NCBI GenBank assembly: GCA_020049615.1
Contig: JAIFKN010000096.1
Coordinates: forward strand, 1 to 13,758
Source: a bacterium
GTDB taxonomy: Bacteria; Planctomycetota; UBA11346
Direction of reading: 5' to 3'
DNA: 13,758 nt
Below the pieces are notes generated by a model, which was not told the origin of the DNA, ran no database searches, and saw nothing but the letters and a program-made list of their open reading frames with translations. Every line of letters starts with the position of its first letter. Within the stretch, counting starts at the first letter, position 1. Shown here piece after piece: positions 5,291 through 12,245 of the stretch. The translations under genes were made by a program, and so were the position numbers.

Positions 5291-7795
5291 ATGACACACC
5301 TGCTCCGCCTCTTCGGCCCCATCTGCCTGGTCCTGCCGCTCTGCGCCGCCGAATATGCCGTCGCCCCGCCGCCGCAGGGCGACGACGCCGGCAACGGCCG
5401 CGACCGGCCCTTCGCCACCCTGGGCAAGGCCCTGGAGCGGGCTGGCAGCGGCGACACCGTCTGGCTGCTGCGCGGCGGGATCTTCCGCGAGAACCCTGGC
5501 ACCTTCCCGGATGGCGTGACGATCAAGGCCGGCGGCGACGCCGCCAAGCCGCATCCCCTGATCACCCCGTCCCGCCAGGTGGTGGGCTGGAAGCCCTGGG
5601 AAGCCAATGCCAAAGTGCTGGTGACGACGGTCGAGCAGCCGGTGCAGGATCTCTACGTCGATGGCCGGTTCATGGTTCTGGCGCGCTATCCGGACGAGGG
5701 CAAGGGCTGGCTGCGCACCGCGGCCGGCACCACCCCGGATGCCATCGCCTGCCCTGACCGGGCGAAGGCCCCCAAGGCGGCGGCCAACCGCTGGACCGGC
5801 GGCCAGGCGCGCTGGCGCCGCTGGTCATGGTGGTGGGAGACGCGGCCGATCACCGGCGACGACGGCACGGGACGGCTGCAACTCGGCGCCGATGGGCGCT
5901 TCAAGGACCCACACATCGGCGAAGCCTCGGGCTTCTACGTCGACAACCTGCTGTGCGAACTGGACTCCCCCGGCGAGTGGTTCTGGGACAAGGCGGACAA
6001 GCGGCTCTATCTGCTGCCTCCCGCCGGCGCCGACCCCAAGACCATGCTGGTCGAGGCGGTGGTGACAGAGGACGGCTGGAAGACGTCTGGCGTCACCCTC
6101 GATGGCGTCGGCTTCGCCCGCTTCGCCGGCCCCGCATTGCAGGTCGGCCGCGCCAGCACGATCAAGGACTGCCTGTTCCAGGACTGCTCGACCGAGGCCG
6201 TCCGCGGGACCTTCGACGCGGCGGGGACGATGATCACCGGCAGCACCTTCCGCGACATCCGCAATGTCGCCATCTCCTGGACCGAGAACCCCGGCGGCAA
6301 GGGCGGAACCATCTTCGAAGGCAACCGCCTCGAGCGCATCGGCATGCGCTTCGGCTATGGCGGCAGCGGCTCGTGGCACGCGGCCGGCATCATCATCTCC
6401 AACGGCAACGCCGTCGTCACGCGGCACAACACCATCATCGAGACCGGCTATGCCGGGATCATCCTCGGCAGTCCTGGGCAGGTCATCGAGCGCAACATCT
6501 TCGTGCGCTGCATGGGCTCGCTCAACGACGGGGCGGCGATCTACGCCAATACCTCGAAGCTGCGGATCCACGAGAACATCGTCCTCGACACGGTCGGCAA
6601 TCTCGACACCTCGCACCTGTGGTATCCGCTCGGACATGGCATCTGGATGGAGTTCCTGTCCAAGTTCCGCGAGCACAGCATCGTAGGCAACACCGTCTAC
6701 GGCAGCAATGGGCATGGCCTGTTCCTGACCAACAACTTCGACTGCGAGGTGCGCGACAACGTCTTCGCCGGCAACCGTCTCGGCCAGCTGCATCTGAGCA
6801 CGCACGACGGCGGCAACGGGGCGCAGAACCACACCATCGCCAACAACCTGCTGGTGGCGCAGTCGCCGCTGCGCCGGATCCCGCGCAACGAGCAGATCCC
6901 CGGCAACTGGTCGGGGAACGACTACCCGCGCGGTCTCGACACCGAGACAGGGGTGAACTTCGGCAGCATGAGCGGTACGGTGTATGTGCTGTCGCCGGGA
7001 ACGGCTGCGGCGTCGGCCAAGGACCGTCGATGGGACGAGCCGGGGTCGTGGAAGGCAGAGCTGCCCTGGGCCGATCAGCAGCCGCGTGGCGGACGCATGG
7101 CGTCCCTGCTGCTCATCAACGACACCGATGCCGAGCAGACGATGACCCCGCCCGGCACCGGCTGGCTGACCATCGATGGCAAGCCGTCAGGCAAGGGCCT
7201 GGTCATCCCCCCCTTCCGCAGCGCGGTGGTGGTGCGCAGCGGGCGCGAGGACGGACTGCCTCCGTACATCTGCGCCAGCGGCATCGATTGGCGGGCCGAA
7301 CCACGGGCGCCCGAGGCCCCGGCCGTCGCCGCCAAGAGCAAAGGCAAGGGGAAGGCAGCGGCGGCGAAGCCGCTGACGGACGCCCCGGCCTCGGTCCCGC
7401 CGGCTGCCCCTGTCGTGTCCCAACCGAGCACCGATGTGTGGAAGGCCTGGATCGGCCGCCTGCGCCAGCAGGTCGCGGACCGACTGGCCCGCAAGCAGCG
7501 GCCCGGCTTCCATTACAGCGCCATGCGCCAGGACGTGACCATCGAGGCTCTTGATGGCGACACCGCGACCCTGATGACCGCGGGGGCCGGCACCATCACG
7601 GCCGACCTTTTCGGCAAGCTCAAGCCCGTCGATGGCTACGCCTTGGCGCGGGATCTCAGTCGCAGCGGCGATCCCGACGCCCACGCGCTGGCCGCCTTCT
7701 TCGGCCGCTGCGCCGGCGATCCCGGCGCCGAGCAGCACCTGCAGCGCGCAGGCGCGCTAGGCGCCGAGGTGGCCGCAGCATTCCCGGAGCGCTGA
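5291..7795 (+). CDS. Secreted right-handed parallel beta-helix protein
   Basis: This 834-residue protein starts with a signal peptide (MTHLLRLFGPICLVLPLCAA), likely cut before EYAVAPPP. The next part, with DAGNGRDRPFATLGKALERA and DTVWLLRGGIFREN, is the DUF1565-type opening of many beta-helix proteins, which are often polysaccharide lyases or hydrolases. Residues of about 255-530 show Asn/Gly-rich coils such as NTIIETGYAGIIL and NNLLVAQSP, as in pectate-lyase-like folds. A beta domain follows, then an Ala/Pro/Lys linker near 672-710, and a separate 120-residue C-terminal domain ending AAFPER. The ATG at 5291 is preferred over an earlier in-frame TTG because it begins the signal peptide and has AGG at 5282-5284. 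No catalytic residues or cell-surface anchor could be assigned. It likely acts outside the cytoplasm on a sugar polymer, which is inference. Confidence 0.85.
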   Translation: MTHLLRLFGPICLVLPLCAAEYAVAPPPQGDDAGNGRDRPFATLGKALERAGSGDTVWLLRGGIFRENPGTFPDGVTIKAGGDAAKPHPLITPSRQVVGWKPWEANAKVLVTTVEQPVQDLYVDGRFMVLARYPDEGKGWLRTAAGTTPDAIACPDRAKAPKAAANRWTGGQARWRRWSWWWETRPITGDDGTGRLQLGADGRFKDPHIGEASGFYVDNLLCELDSPGEWFWDKADKRLYLLPPAGADPKTMLVEAVVTEDGWKTSGVTLDGVGFARFAGPALQVGRASTIKDCLFQDCSTEAVRGTFDAAGTMITGSTFRDIRNVAISWTENPGGKGGTIFEGNRLERIGMRFGYGGSGSWHAAGIIISNGNAVVTRHNTIIETGYAGIILGSPGQVIERNIFVRCMGSLNDGAAIYANTSKLRIHENIVLDTVGNLDTSHLWYPLGHGIWMEFLSKFREHSIVGNTVYGSNGHGLFLTNNFDCEVRDNVFAGNRLGQLHLSTHDGGNGAQNHTIANNLLVAQSPLRRIPRNEQIPGNWSGNDYPRGLDTETGVNFGSMSGTVYVLSPGTAAASAKDRRWDEPGSWKAELPWADQQPRGGRMASLLLINDTDAEQTMTPPGTGWLTIDGKPSGKGLVIPPFRSAVVVRSGREDGLPPYICASGIDWRAEPRAPEAPAVAAKSKGKGKAAAAKPLTDAPASVPPAAPVVSQPSTDVWKAWIGRLRQQVADRLARKQRPGFHYSAMRQDVTIEALDGDTATLMTAGAGTITADLFGKLKPVDGYALARDLSRSGDPDAHALAAFFGRCAGDPGAEQHLQRAGALGAEVAAAFPER

Positions 7796-7801
7796 CCCGC
7801 A

Positions 7802-8155
7802 TCAGAGTCCGGCGGCGCTCCACTCGTCGGGCTTGAACCCGACCAGCGCGATGCCTGGCCCGATGGCGACCGGACGCTTGCACAGGTTGCCGTTGCCGGC
7901 GAGCAACGCGATCGCCGCCTCGTCGTCGAGTCCGGGCAGCTTGGCCGACATGCCGAGCGCTCGGTACTCCTGGCCGCTGGTGTTGAACAGCCGGCGGATG
8001 TCGCCGCCGACCGCGGCGAGCACGCGCCTGAGCTCGGCCGCGCTCGGCGGCTGCTCGCGGATCGGCCGTTCGGTGAAGGCGGTCCCGCGCGCGGTCAGGC
8101 GGGCGAGGGCCTTGCGGCAGGTGTCGCAGTTGCGGTAGGCGTAGATGGTGAGCAT
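7802..8155 (-). CDS. ArsC/Spx/YffB-family thioredoxin-fold protein
   Basis: This 117-residue protein has the thioredoxin-like fold of the ArsC family. It begins LTIYAYRNCDTCRKAL with a C10-x2-C13 redox pair, has a helical middle, and ends with the NLCKRPV motif (90-96) whose arginine R94 is near-universal in the family. The CxxC form and short length are closer to YffB and Spx-like members than to true arsenate reductase, so arsenate reduction is doubtful and a thiol-redox or regulatory role is more likely. The reading frame extends to an ATG at 8191, but those 12 residues precede the fold; ATG 8155 is the better start. The gene converges on the beta-helix gene with six bases between stops, and is divergent from the SET gene, 88 bases away. 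Confidence 0.87.
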   Translation of the reverse strand: MLTIYAYRNCDTCRKALARLTARGTAFTERPIREQPPSAAELRRVLAAVGGDIRRLFNTSGQEYRALGMSAKLPGLDDEAAIALLAGNGNLCKRPVAIGPGIALVGFKPDEWSAAGL

Positions 8156-8243
8156 GCGAGCGCACGCTAACGGGACGGCGCCACCGAGCATCCATGCGGA
8201 CGTCCGTCCATTGACAGCGCCGCGCGCCGCGCATCAACCGCGC

Positions 8244-8663
8244 ATGCCCGTCGACCGCTCGACCGAGTTCCTCGCCAGCTGCCGGATCGGACGCAGTCGC
8301 ATCCACGGGCTCGGCCTGTTCACGGAGGCGGATGTCTCCGGTCGTCGGAAACTTGGCGAACTGAGCGGCACCCTGCGCCGCCTGCCGCTCGCCCGCCAGG
8401 ACCACCAGCGCCGGGCGGTCATCCAACTGGTCGAGTTCTCGCGCCGCTGGGCCCTCGACCTCACCGACGGCAACGCCTTCCGCCACCTCAACCACAGCTG
8501 CCAGGCGAACTGCTACCTGCGCGTGATCGCTCGACGAGTCGAGGTCTACAGCCGCAGCGACATCCCTGCCGGAACGGAATTGACCGTCGACTACGGCGAG
8601 ACCATGCACCGGGGCGGCATGGCGTGCGCCTGCGGCGTCCACGGTTGCCGCTCGCGGATCTAG
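8244..8663 (+). CDS. SET-domain protein methyltransferase with post-SET zinc motif
   Basis: This 139-residue protein has all SET-domain landmarks: IHGLGLF (20-26, SAM-binding GxG), HLNHSCQANC (81-90, the NHSC knot), and ELTVDYGE (112-119) with the catalytic tyrosine Y118. A complete post-SET zinc site follows: C128, C130 and C135 in CACGVHGC, which with C86 gives the four cysteine ligands known from eukaryotic lysine methyltransferases. It probably methylates lysine on a protein; the target is unknown. The frame is open from 8145, but the ATG at 8244 starts just before the domain. A perfect TTGACA lies at 8211-8216 without a good -10. It converges with the hemerythrin gene and the two stop codons overlap. 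Such genes in bacteria are often viewed as acquired from eukaryotes, but this cannot be judged here. Confidence 0.9.
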   Translation: MPVDRSTEFLASCRIGRSRIHGLGLFTEADVSGRRKLGELSGTLRRLPLARQDHQRRAVIQLVEFSRRWALDLTDGNAFRHLNHSCQANCYLRVIARRVEVYSRSDIPAGTELTVDYGETMHRGGMACACGVHGCRSRI

Positions 8664-9058
8664 CTCGCCCGCACGCTGGCCACCAGGGCGCGATCCTCGA
8701 CGTCGATGTGATGCACCAGCCAGTTGTAGGCGAGCGCGGCGGCATCGACGCTGCTGTCGCCGGCATACAGCGCCTCGAGCTGGACGATGATGTCGTCGTG
8801 CAACTGCTGGTGCCGATCGAAATTGATGCCGCGGACGTAGGCCCAGTTCTCCTCGTCGGCGAAATGGCGGGCGGCGTAGGCGAGGAGCCCCTCGACCACC
8901 TGCAACTCGGGCGATCGCCGCAGGGCGATGCACCAGGCGAACAGCATGCGATGCTGCTGATCGATCTCGGGGACGCCGAGCAGGTAGGTCCGGCTGAGCT
9001 TCTCGACAGCGTCCCAGTCGAGATCGATCGGCAGGATGCCGGCGGGAGGAAGCACCAT
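8660..9058 (-). CDS. Bacteriohemerythrin-like oxygen-binding protein
   Basis: This 132-residue protein is a four-helix bundle that binds a di-iron centre able to hold O2. The ligands of the family can be placed: H36 in IDQQH, H65 and E69 in HFADEE, H83 and H87 in HQQLH, and H117 and D122 in HHIDVED. It is a single domain with no fusion to a chemotaxis receptor, so the likely role is O2 binding, sensing or transport, perhaps shielding oxygen-sensitive enzymes such as the hydrogenase and radical SAM protein; that link is inference from position. An upstream ATG at 9094 exists, but ATG 9058 fits the usual length. It is read from the divergent control region shared with nuoA. Confidence 0.93.
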   Translation of the reverse strand: MVLPPAGILPIDLDWDAVEKLSRTYLLGVPEIDQQHRMLFAWCIALRRSPELQVVEGLLAYAARHFADEENWAYVRGINFDRHQQLHDDIIVQLEALYAGDSSVDAAALAYNWLVHHIDVEDRALVASVRAS

Positions 9059-9111
9059 GTGCGCGCATCGTCGGCAAGCCGGCCGACCTGGCAATGCCTC
9101 GGCTTACGACA

Positions 9112-9138
9112 TGACGAACCTGACGAACCTATTAATAG
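9112..9138. promoter_or_regulatory. Tandem 9-base repeat next to a 10-base palindrome in the divergent region
   Basis: TGACGAACC occurs twice head to tail (9112-9120 and 9121-9129), directly followed by and sharing one base with the perfect palindrome CTATTAATAG (9129-9138). It lies about 55-80 bases upstream of the hemerythrin start. On the minus strand the palindrome holds TATTAAT, a possible -10 for hemerythrin, though no good -35 was found. A binding site for a regulator of hemerythrin is plausible but unproven. Confidence 0.4.
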
Positions 9139-9235
9139 TACGGGGAATGGCCCTCTGGTGCGTGGCTCGGCGTCGTGCATCCGTGCCACTGCTGCTGTGT
9201 CTCTGGCGCCGAGTTCCAGCCAATTGCTGCAAACC

Positions 9236-9264
9236 AGAGGGGCATTTGCGTGAAATGCTCCTTT
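9236..9264 (+). other. 12-bp hairpin in the hemerythrin-nuoA control region
   Basis: AGAGGGGCATTT (9236-9247) pairs with AAATGCTCCTTT (9253-9264) around the loop GCGTG, giving 10 Watson-Crick and 2 G-T pairs on the + strand. It lies upstream of the putative nuo promoter, so it would not be in the nuo mRNA if that promoter is used. It may be a block to stray transcripts, a protein site, or a part of an undetected small RNA. Confidence 0.4.
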
Positions 9265-9272
9265 CTGTCTGG

Positions 9273-9287
9273 ATCAAGCCACTTGAT
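9273..9287. promoter_or_regulatory. 15-base inverted repeat (operator candidate) over the nuo -35 box
   Basis: ATCAAG (9273-9278) and CTTGAT (9282-9287) are perfect inverted copies around the spacer CCA. The right half overlaps the proposed -35 TTGATA at 9283-9288, the usual place for a repressor or an activator that touches sigma. It is not a standard FNR box, whose half sites point the other way. Confidence 0.45.
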
Positions 9288-9310
9288 ATAAATATCTATA
9301 GGTCTATATA
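9283..9310 (+). promoter_or_regulatory. Candidate sigma-70-like promoter for the nuo operon
   Basis: TTGATA (9283-9288) and TATATA (9305-9310) are 16 bases apart; each matches five of six consensus positions. They sit in a strikingly AT-rich stretch (9283-9320) within GC-rich DNA. The start of transcription would be near 9317, giving a leader of about 90 bases to nuoA. A second TATATA at 9307-9312 with an 18-base gap is equally possible. The rest of the 351-base gap between 9059 and 9409 holds the repeats listed separately and no gene that I can see. Confidence 0.5.
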
Positions 9311-9409
9311 TATTTACTCTTTCATGCAATGACCCGCTTGCAGACAGTCCAGCAACGCCGCTGCGCTGGACCTGCCTCCCTCCGGCCCTAAACCGCCATC
9401 CCAACCACC

Positions 9410-9859
9410 ATGGAAGCCACTGTCATCGATGCTGTGATATCCAGCGCTCCCACTGGCACTTATGGCTCGTGGGCCAGCGTGGCCGTCATCGCCGCCCTGG
9501 CCGTGGCGGTGGTAGGCGGTGCCCTCGTGACCGTCCGCTTGGTCACCCGGGTGGTCGACCGCATCGCTGACAGCAAGCAGCGGTTGAGCACCTACGAGTG
9601 CGGCGAGGCGCCGGTCGGCTCGGCCTGGTTCCGCTTCAACAACCGCTTCACCGTCGTCGCCCTGACCTTCCTCATCTTCGACGTCGAACTGGCCCTGCTG
9701 TGGCCGATCCTGCCGCGCTGCCTCGACTGGATCGGCAAGGGCGACGTGCTTGCCGTGTTCGTCGAGATCACCGCCTTCGTCGCCACCCTGGCCATCGGCC
9801 TGATGTGGGTCGCGGCCGGTGGCGGCTTCGTGTGGGACCGGAAGGTCAGCGATGAGTGA
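9410..9859 (+). CDS. nuoA: NADH-quinone oxidoreductase subunit A (complex I)
   Basis: This 149-residue protein is the small three-helix subunit at the junction of membrane and peripheral arms of complex I. Hydrophobic segments lie at about 22-45, 82-102 and 112-137. The diagnostic loop TYECGEAPVGSAW (61-73) and the second helix with FDVE (90-93) are conserved in NuoA and line the way to the quinone site. The N-terminal 20 residues before helix 1 are slightly longer than usual. It is the first gene of the operon; no clear ribosome site precedes the ATG at 9410. The end of the gene overlaps nuoB by eight bases. Confidence 0.95.
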   Translation: MEATVIDAVISSAPTGTYGSWASVAVIAALAVAVVGGALVTVRLVTRVVDRIADSKQRLSTYECGEAPVGSAWFRFNNRFTVVALTFLIFDVELALLWPILPRCLDWIGKGDVLAVFVEITAFVATLAIGLMWVAAGGGFVWDRKVSDE

Positions 9860-10412
9860 TCTGGCCAAACCAGGCAATGCCGCAGACGAGCAGATCATCA
9901 CGACTGCGGTGGATGAGTTCCTCGCCTGGGGCAAGGAAAACTCCCTCTTCTACTTGCTCTTCGCCACCGCCTGCTGCGGCATCGAACTGATGCAGACCGG
10001 CGGCCCGCGCTACGACGTCGACCGCCTGGGCATGATCCCGCGCGCCACCCCGCGCCAGGCCGACCTGATGATCGTCGCCGGCACCATCACCCACAAGATG
10101 GCCAGCCGGGTGCGTACGCTGTGGGAGCAGATGACCGAGCCGCGCTGGGTGGTGTCGATGGGCAGCTGCGCCAACAGCGGCGGACCGTTCAGCAAGTACA
10201 GCTATTCGGTGCTCAACGGCGTCGACAAGTACGTCCCGGTCGACGTCTACATCCCGGGCTGCCCGCCACGGCCGGAGGCGCTGATCGACGGCGTCATGGC
10301 GCTGCGCGAGCGGGTCAGGAAGTACCGGACATTGGGAGTCAGGGACAGGGATCCGCATGTCGTGCAAGGCAGCGATTGCGCCTTCGGTTCGCATCCGGGC
10401 AAACCGGCATGA
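9852..10412 (+). CDS. nuoB: NADH-quinone oxidoreductase subunit B (complex I, cluster N2)
   Basis: This 186-residue protein holds cluster N2, the last iron-sulfur centre before quinone. Ligands are C41 and C42 (the tandem cysteines of ACCGIELM), C106 in MGSCANSGG and C137 in IPGCPPRPE. The tandem pair separates it from EchC at 187-627. The ATG at 9852 lies in the end of nuoA with AAGG at 9842-9845 as ribosome site. From about residue 156 (base 10317) the codons change: AGG, ACA, TTG and GGA appear, unlike the neighbouring coding sequence, and this last 30 residues lie beyond the conserved fold. They may be translated former non-coding or repeat DNA. The stop overlaps the nuoC start as ATGA. 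Confidence 0.96.
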   Translation: MSDLAKPGNAADEQIITTAVDEFLAWGKENSLFYLLFATACCGIELMQTGGPRYDVDRLGMIPRATPRQADLMIVAGTITHKMASRVRTLWEQMTEPRWVVSMGSCANSGGPFSKYSYSVLNGVDKYVPVDVYIPGCPPRPEALIDGVMALRERVRKYRTLGVRDRDPHVVQGSDCAFGSHPGKPA

Positions 10413-10945
10413 GCGCGCTCGACTTCGCCGCCATCGCCGCGCTGATCCCCGGCACCGAGTCCCGGACCAGCGACAACGGCCAGCCCTGGCTGCTGGTGCC
10501 TGCCGCCGAGCTGCCGCGCGTTGCCAGCCTGCTGCGTGATGATCCGGCCCTGCGCTTCGATTCCCTGGCCGACCTCACCGGCTGGGACCTGTCGAAATAT
10601 CCGGCGACGCCGCCGTCCACCGACATCGCCGTCGTCTACTACCTGCACAGCCTGAGCCACCGCCACCACCTGACGCTCAAGGTCATGGCGCCACGCGATG
10701 CCTGCACCGTGCCCAGCGTCGGCGGCATCTGGCCGGTGGCCATCTACTTCGAACGCGAGGTCTTCGACCTGCTCGGCGTGCAGTTCGCCGGCCATCCGTC
10801 GCTAAAGCGCATCATGTGCCCGGACGACTGGATCGGCCACCCGTTGCGCAAGGACTACGTCTACCCGGCCTCCTACAACGCCGTGCCGTGCCTGCGCGAA
10901 GGCCAGAAGTTCGAAACCCCACCGGCGCGCGGCGGTGCGGCATGA
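10409..10945 (+). CDS. nuoC: NADH-quinone oxidoreductase subunit C (complex I)
   Basis: This 178-residue protein is the 30 kDa family subunit of the peripheral arm, partner of NuoD. The signature FEREVFDLLG lies at 114-123, followed by GHPLRKDYVYP, which ends the fold. It is a separate gene, not fused to nuoD as in Escherichia coli. Start and stop both use ATGA overlaps (with nuoB at 10409-10412 and nuoD at 10942-10945), so translation should be coupled along the operon. No cofactor is bound. Confidence 0.94.
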   Translation: MSALDFAAIAALIPGTESRTSDNGQPWLLVPAAELPRVASLLRDDPALRFDSLADLTGWDLSKYPATPPSTDIAVVYYLHSLSHRHHLTLKVMAPRDACTVPSVGGIWPVAIYFEREVFDLLGVQFAGHPSLKRIMCPDDWIGHPLRKDYVYPASYNAVPCLREGQKFETPPARGGAA

Positions 10946-12135
10946 CGCCTGACATCGCCATCGAGACGCTGGGTGGCGAGCGCATGCGCCTGAACATGGG
11001 GCCGCACCATCCGGCGACCCACGGCGTGCTGCGCCTGATCGTCGAGACCGATGGCGAGGTGGTGGCCAACTGCACGCCCGACCACGGCTATCTGCACCGC
11101 TCGATCGAGAAGATCGGCGAGTGCGTCGAATGGCCGATGTTCGTGCCGTACACCGACCGCGTCGACTACGTCTGCGCGATGAATGCCAACCTCGCCTACT
11201 GCGTCGCGGTCGAGAAGCTGCTCAACACCGACAAGACCACCGCGGTGCAGGTGCCGCTGCGCGCCGAGTGCATCCGCGTCATCGTCGCCGAGCTGAACCG
11301 CATCTCCTCGCACCTGGTCGCGGTCGGCGCCATGGCCATGGACCTCGGCGCCTACACCCCCTTCCTGCACGGCATCGCGCAGCGCGAGGGCGTGAACGAC
11401 ATCTTCGAGAAGCTGTGCGGCCAGCGCCTGACCTACAACTACATCACCATCGGCGGCGTCGGCTTCGACCTGCACGACACGGCGGTCGAGGAGATCACCG
11501 CGTTCCTGGCGGTGTTCGAGCGCGAGATGCTGCGCTTCAACCAGCTGCTCACCGGCAACACCATCTTCCGCGACCGCTGCGCCGGCGTCGCCGTGGTCAG
11601 CGCCGCCGACGCGGTCGCCTACGGCCTGGTCGGCCCGAACCTGCGCGGCAGCGGGGTCGACTGGGACCTGCGCCGCGATGAGCCCTACGGCCTCTACGGC
11701 CAGCTCGGCGTACGTGTGCCGGTCGGTCAGGGCTATGCCGGCCGCACCGGCCGGGTCGGCGACAGCTACGACCGCTACATCGTCCGCCTGCTCGAGATCC
11801 AGGAGTCGGTGCGGCTGGTGCGCGAAGCGCTCAAGCTGCTGCCGCCCAAGGCCGAGAAGGAGAGCGATCCGGTCGGAGGCTTCCAGGCCGAGGTCGCCAA
11901 GCAACTGCGCAAGCCGCCCAAGGGCGAAGTGCGCTGCCGCACCGAGGCGCCGCGCGGCGAGATGGGCTACGTCATCGTCAGCGATGGCACCAAAGTGCCC
12001 TACCGCGTGCGCTGCCGCACCGGCTCGTTCACCGCCTGCGGCATCTTCAACAAGCTGATGAAGGGCATCTTCATCGGCGACGTGGTGACGGTGATCGGCA
12101 GCTTCGACATCGTGGTGCCGGAGATCGACCGGTGA
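10942..12135 (+). CDS. nuoD: NADH-quinone oxidoreductase subunit D (complex I, quinone site)
   Basis: This 397-residue protein is the 49 kDa subunit, an evolutionary relative of the hydrogenase large subunit, and forms the quinone cavity with NuoB. Landmarks are NMGPHHPATHG (18-28), GYLHRSIEKIGE (49-60), TDRVDYVCAMN (71-81) and the C-terminus GSFDIVVPEIDR. In the places where EchE at 1020-2105 has its nickel CxxC motifs, this protein has none, so it is a true NuoD. It starts in an ATGA overlap with nuoC. The Lys/Glu-rich part near 310-325 is a surface loop. A 124-base gap holding a hairpin repeat separates it from nuoH. Confidence 0.96.
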   Translation: MTPDIAIETLGGERMRLNMGPHHPATHGVLRLIVETDGEVVANCTPDHGYLHRSIEKIGECVEWPMFVPYTDRVDYVCAMNANLAYCVAVEKLLNTDKTTAVQVPLRAECIRVIVAELNRISSHLVAVGAMAMDLGAYTPFLHGIAQREGVNDIFEKLCGQRLTYNYITIGGVGFDLHDTAVEEITAFLAVFEREMLRFNQLLTGNTIFRDRCAGVAVVSAADAVAYGLVGPNLRGSGVDWDLRRDEPYGLYGQLGVRVPVGQGYAGRTGRVGDSYDRYIVRLLEIQESVRLVREALKLLPPKAEKESDPVGGFQAEVAKQLRKPPKGEVRCRTEAPRGEMGYVIVSDGTKVPYRVRCRTGSFTACGIFNKLMKGIFIGDVVTVIGSFDIVVPEIDR

Positions 12136-12145
12136 TTCACCTTTT

Positions 12146-12245
12146 GCCACAGAGGCACAAAGTTCCACAGAGGGCCACAGAGCCGAGGCATGACAGCTCT
12201 GACTTCTCCTCCGTGGCCCTCCGTGAATCTCTGTGCCTCCGTGGC
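12146..12245. repeat. Imperfect inverted repeat element of the CCACAGAG type
   Basis: Two 37-base arms (12146-12182 and 12209-12245) match as inverted copies at 31 of 37 positions around a 26-base loop. The left arm contains CCACAGAG three times (12147, 12165, 12175); the right arm holds the matching CTCCGTGG-type units. Five of the six mismatches are transitions that give G-U pairs when the minus strand is the RNA, but A-C mismatches on the plus strand. Similar CACAGAG-rich hairpin repeats are, to my recollection, scattered between genes in many bacterial genomes. The element fills the gap from nuoD to nuoH and ends 14 bases before the nuoH start codon. Confidence 0.85.

Noticed and set aside
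5827..7554. 575-codon open frame on the + strand inside the beta-helix gene
   Set aside because: Arg/His/Pro-rich shadow of the real frame; no domain and no ribosome site.
7802..8155. Arsenate reductase in the strict sense
   Set aside because: The CxxC motif and length fit YffB/Spx-like members better, and no other arsenic-resistance gene is nearby.
8211..8239. Promoter for the SET gene from a perfect TTGACA
   Set aside because: No acceptable -10 element at 16-18 bases; the region is too GC-rich to support the call.
7656..9077. 473-codon minus-strand open frame covering the ArsC-like gene, the SET gene and part of the hemerythrin gene
   Set aside because: It crosses three genes with clear family motifs in other frames and has no motif itself.
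9283..9297. Possible FNR box (TTGAT then ATATC)
   Set aside because: The second half site lacks the ATCAA of the FNR consensus; the better symmetric site is the inverted repeat at 9273-9287 with opposite half-site direction.
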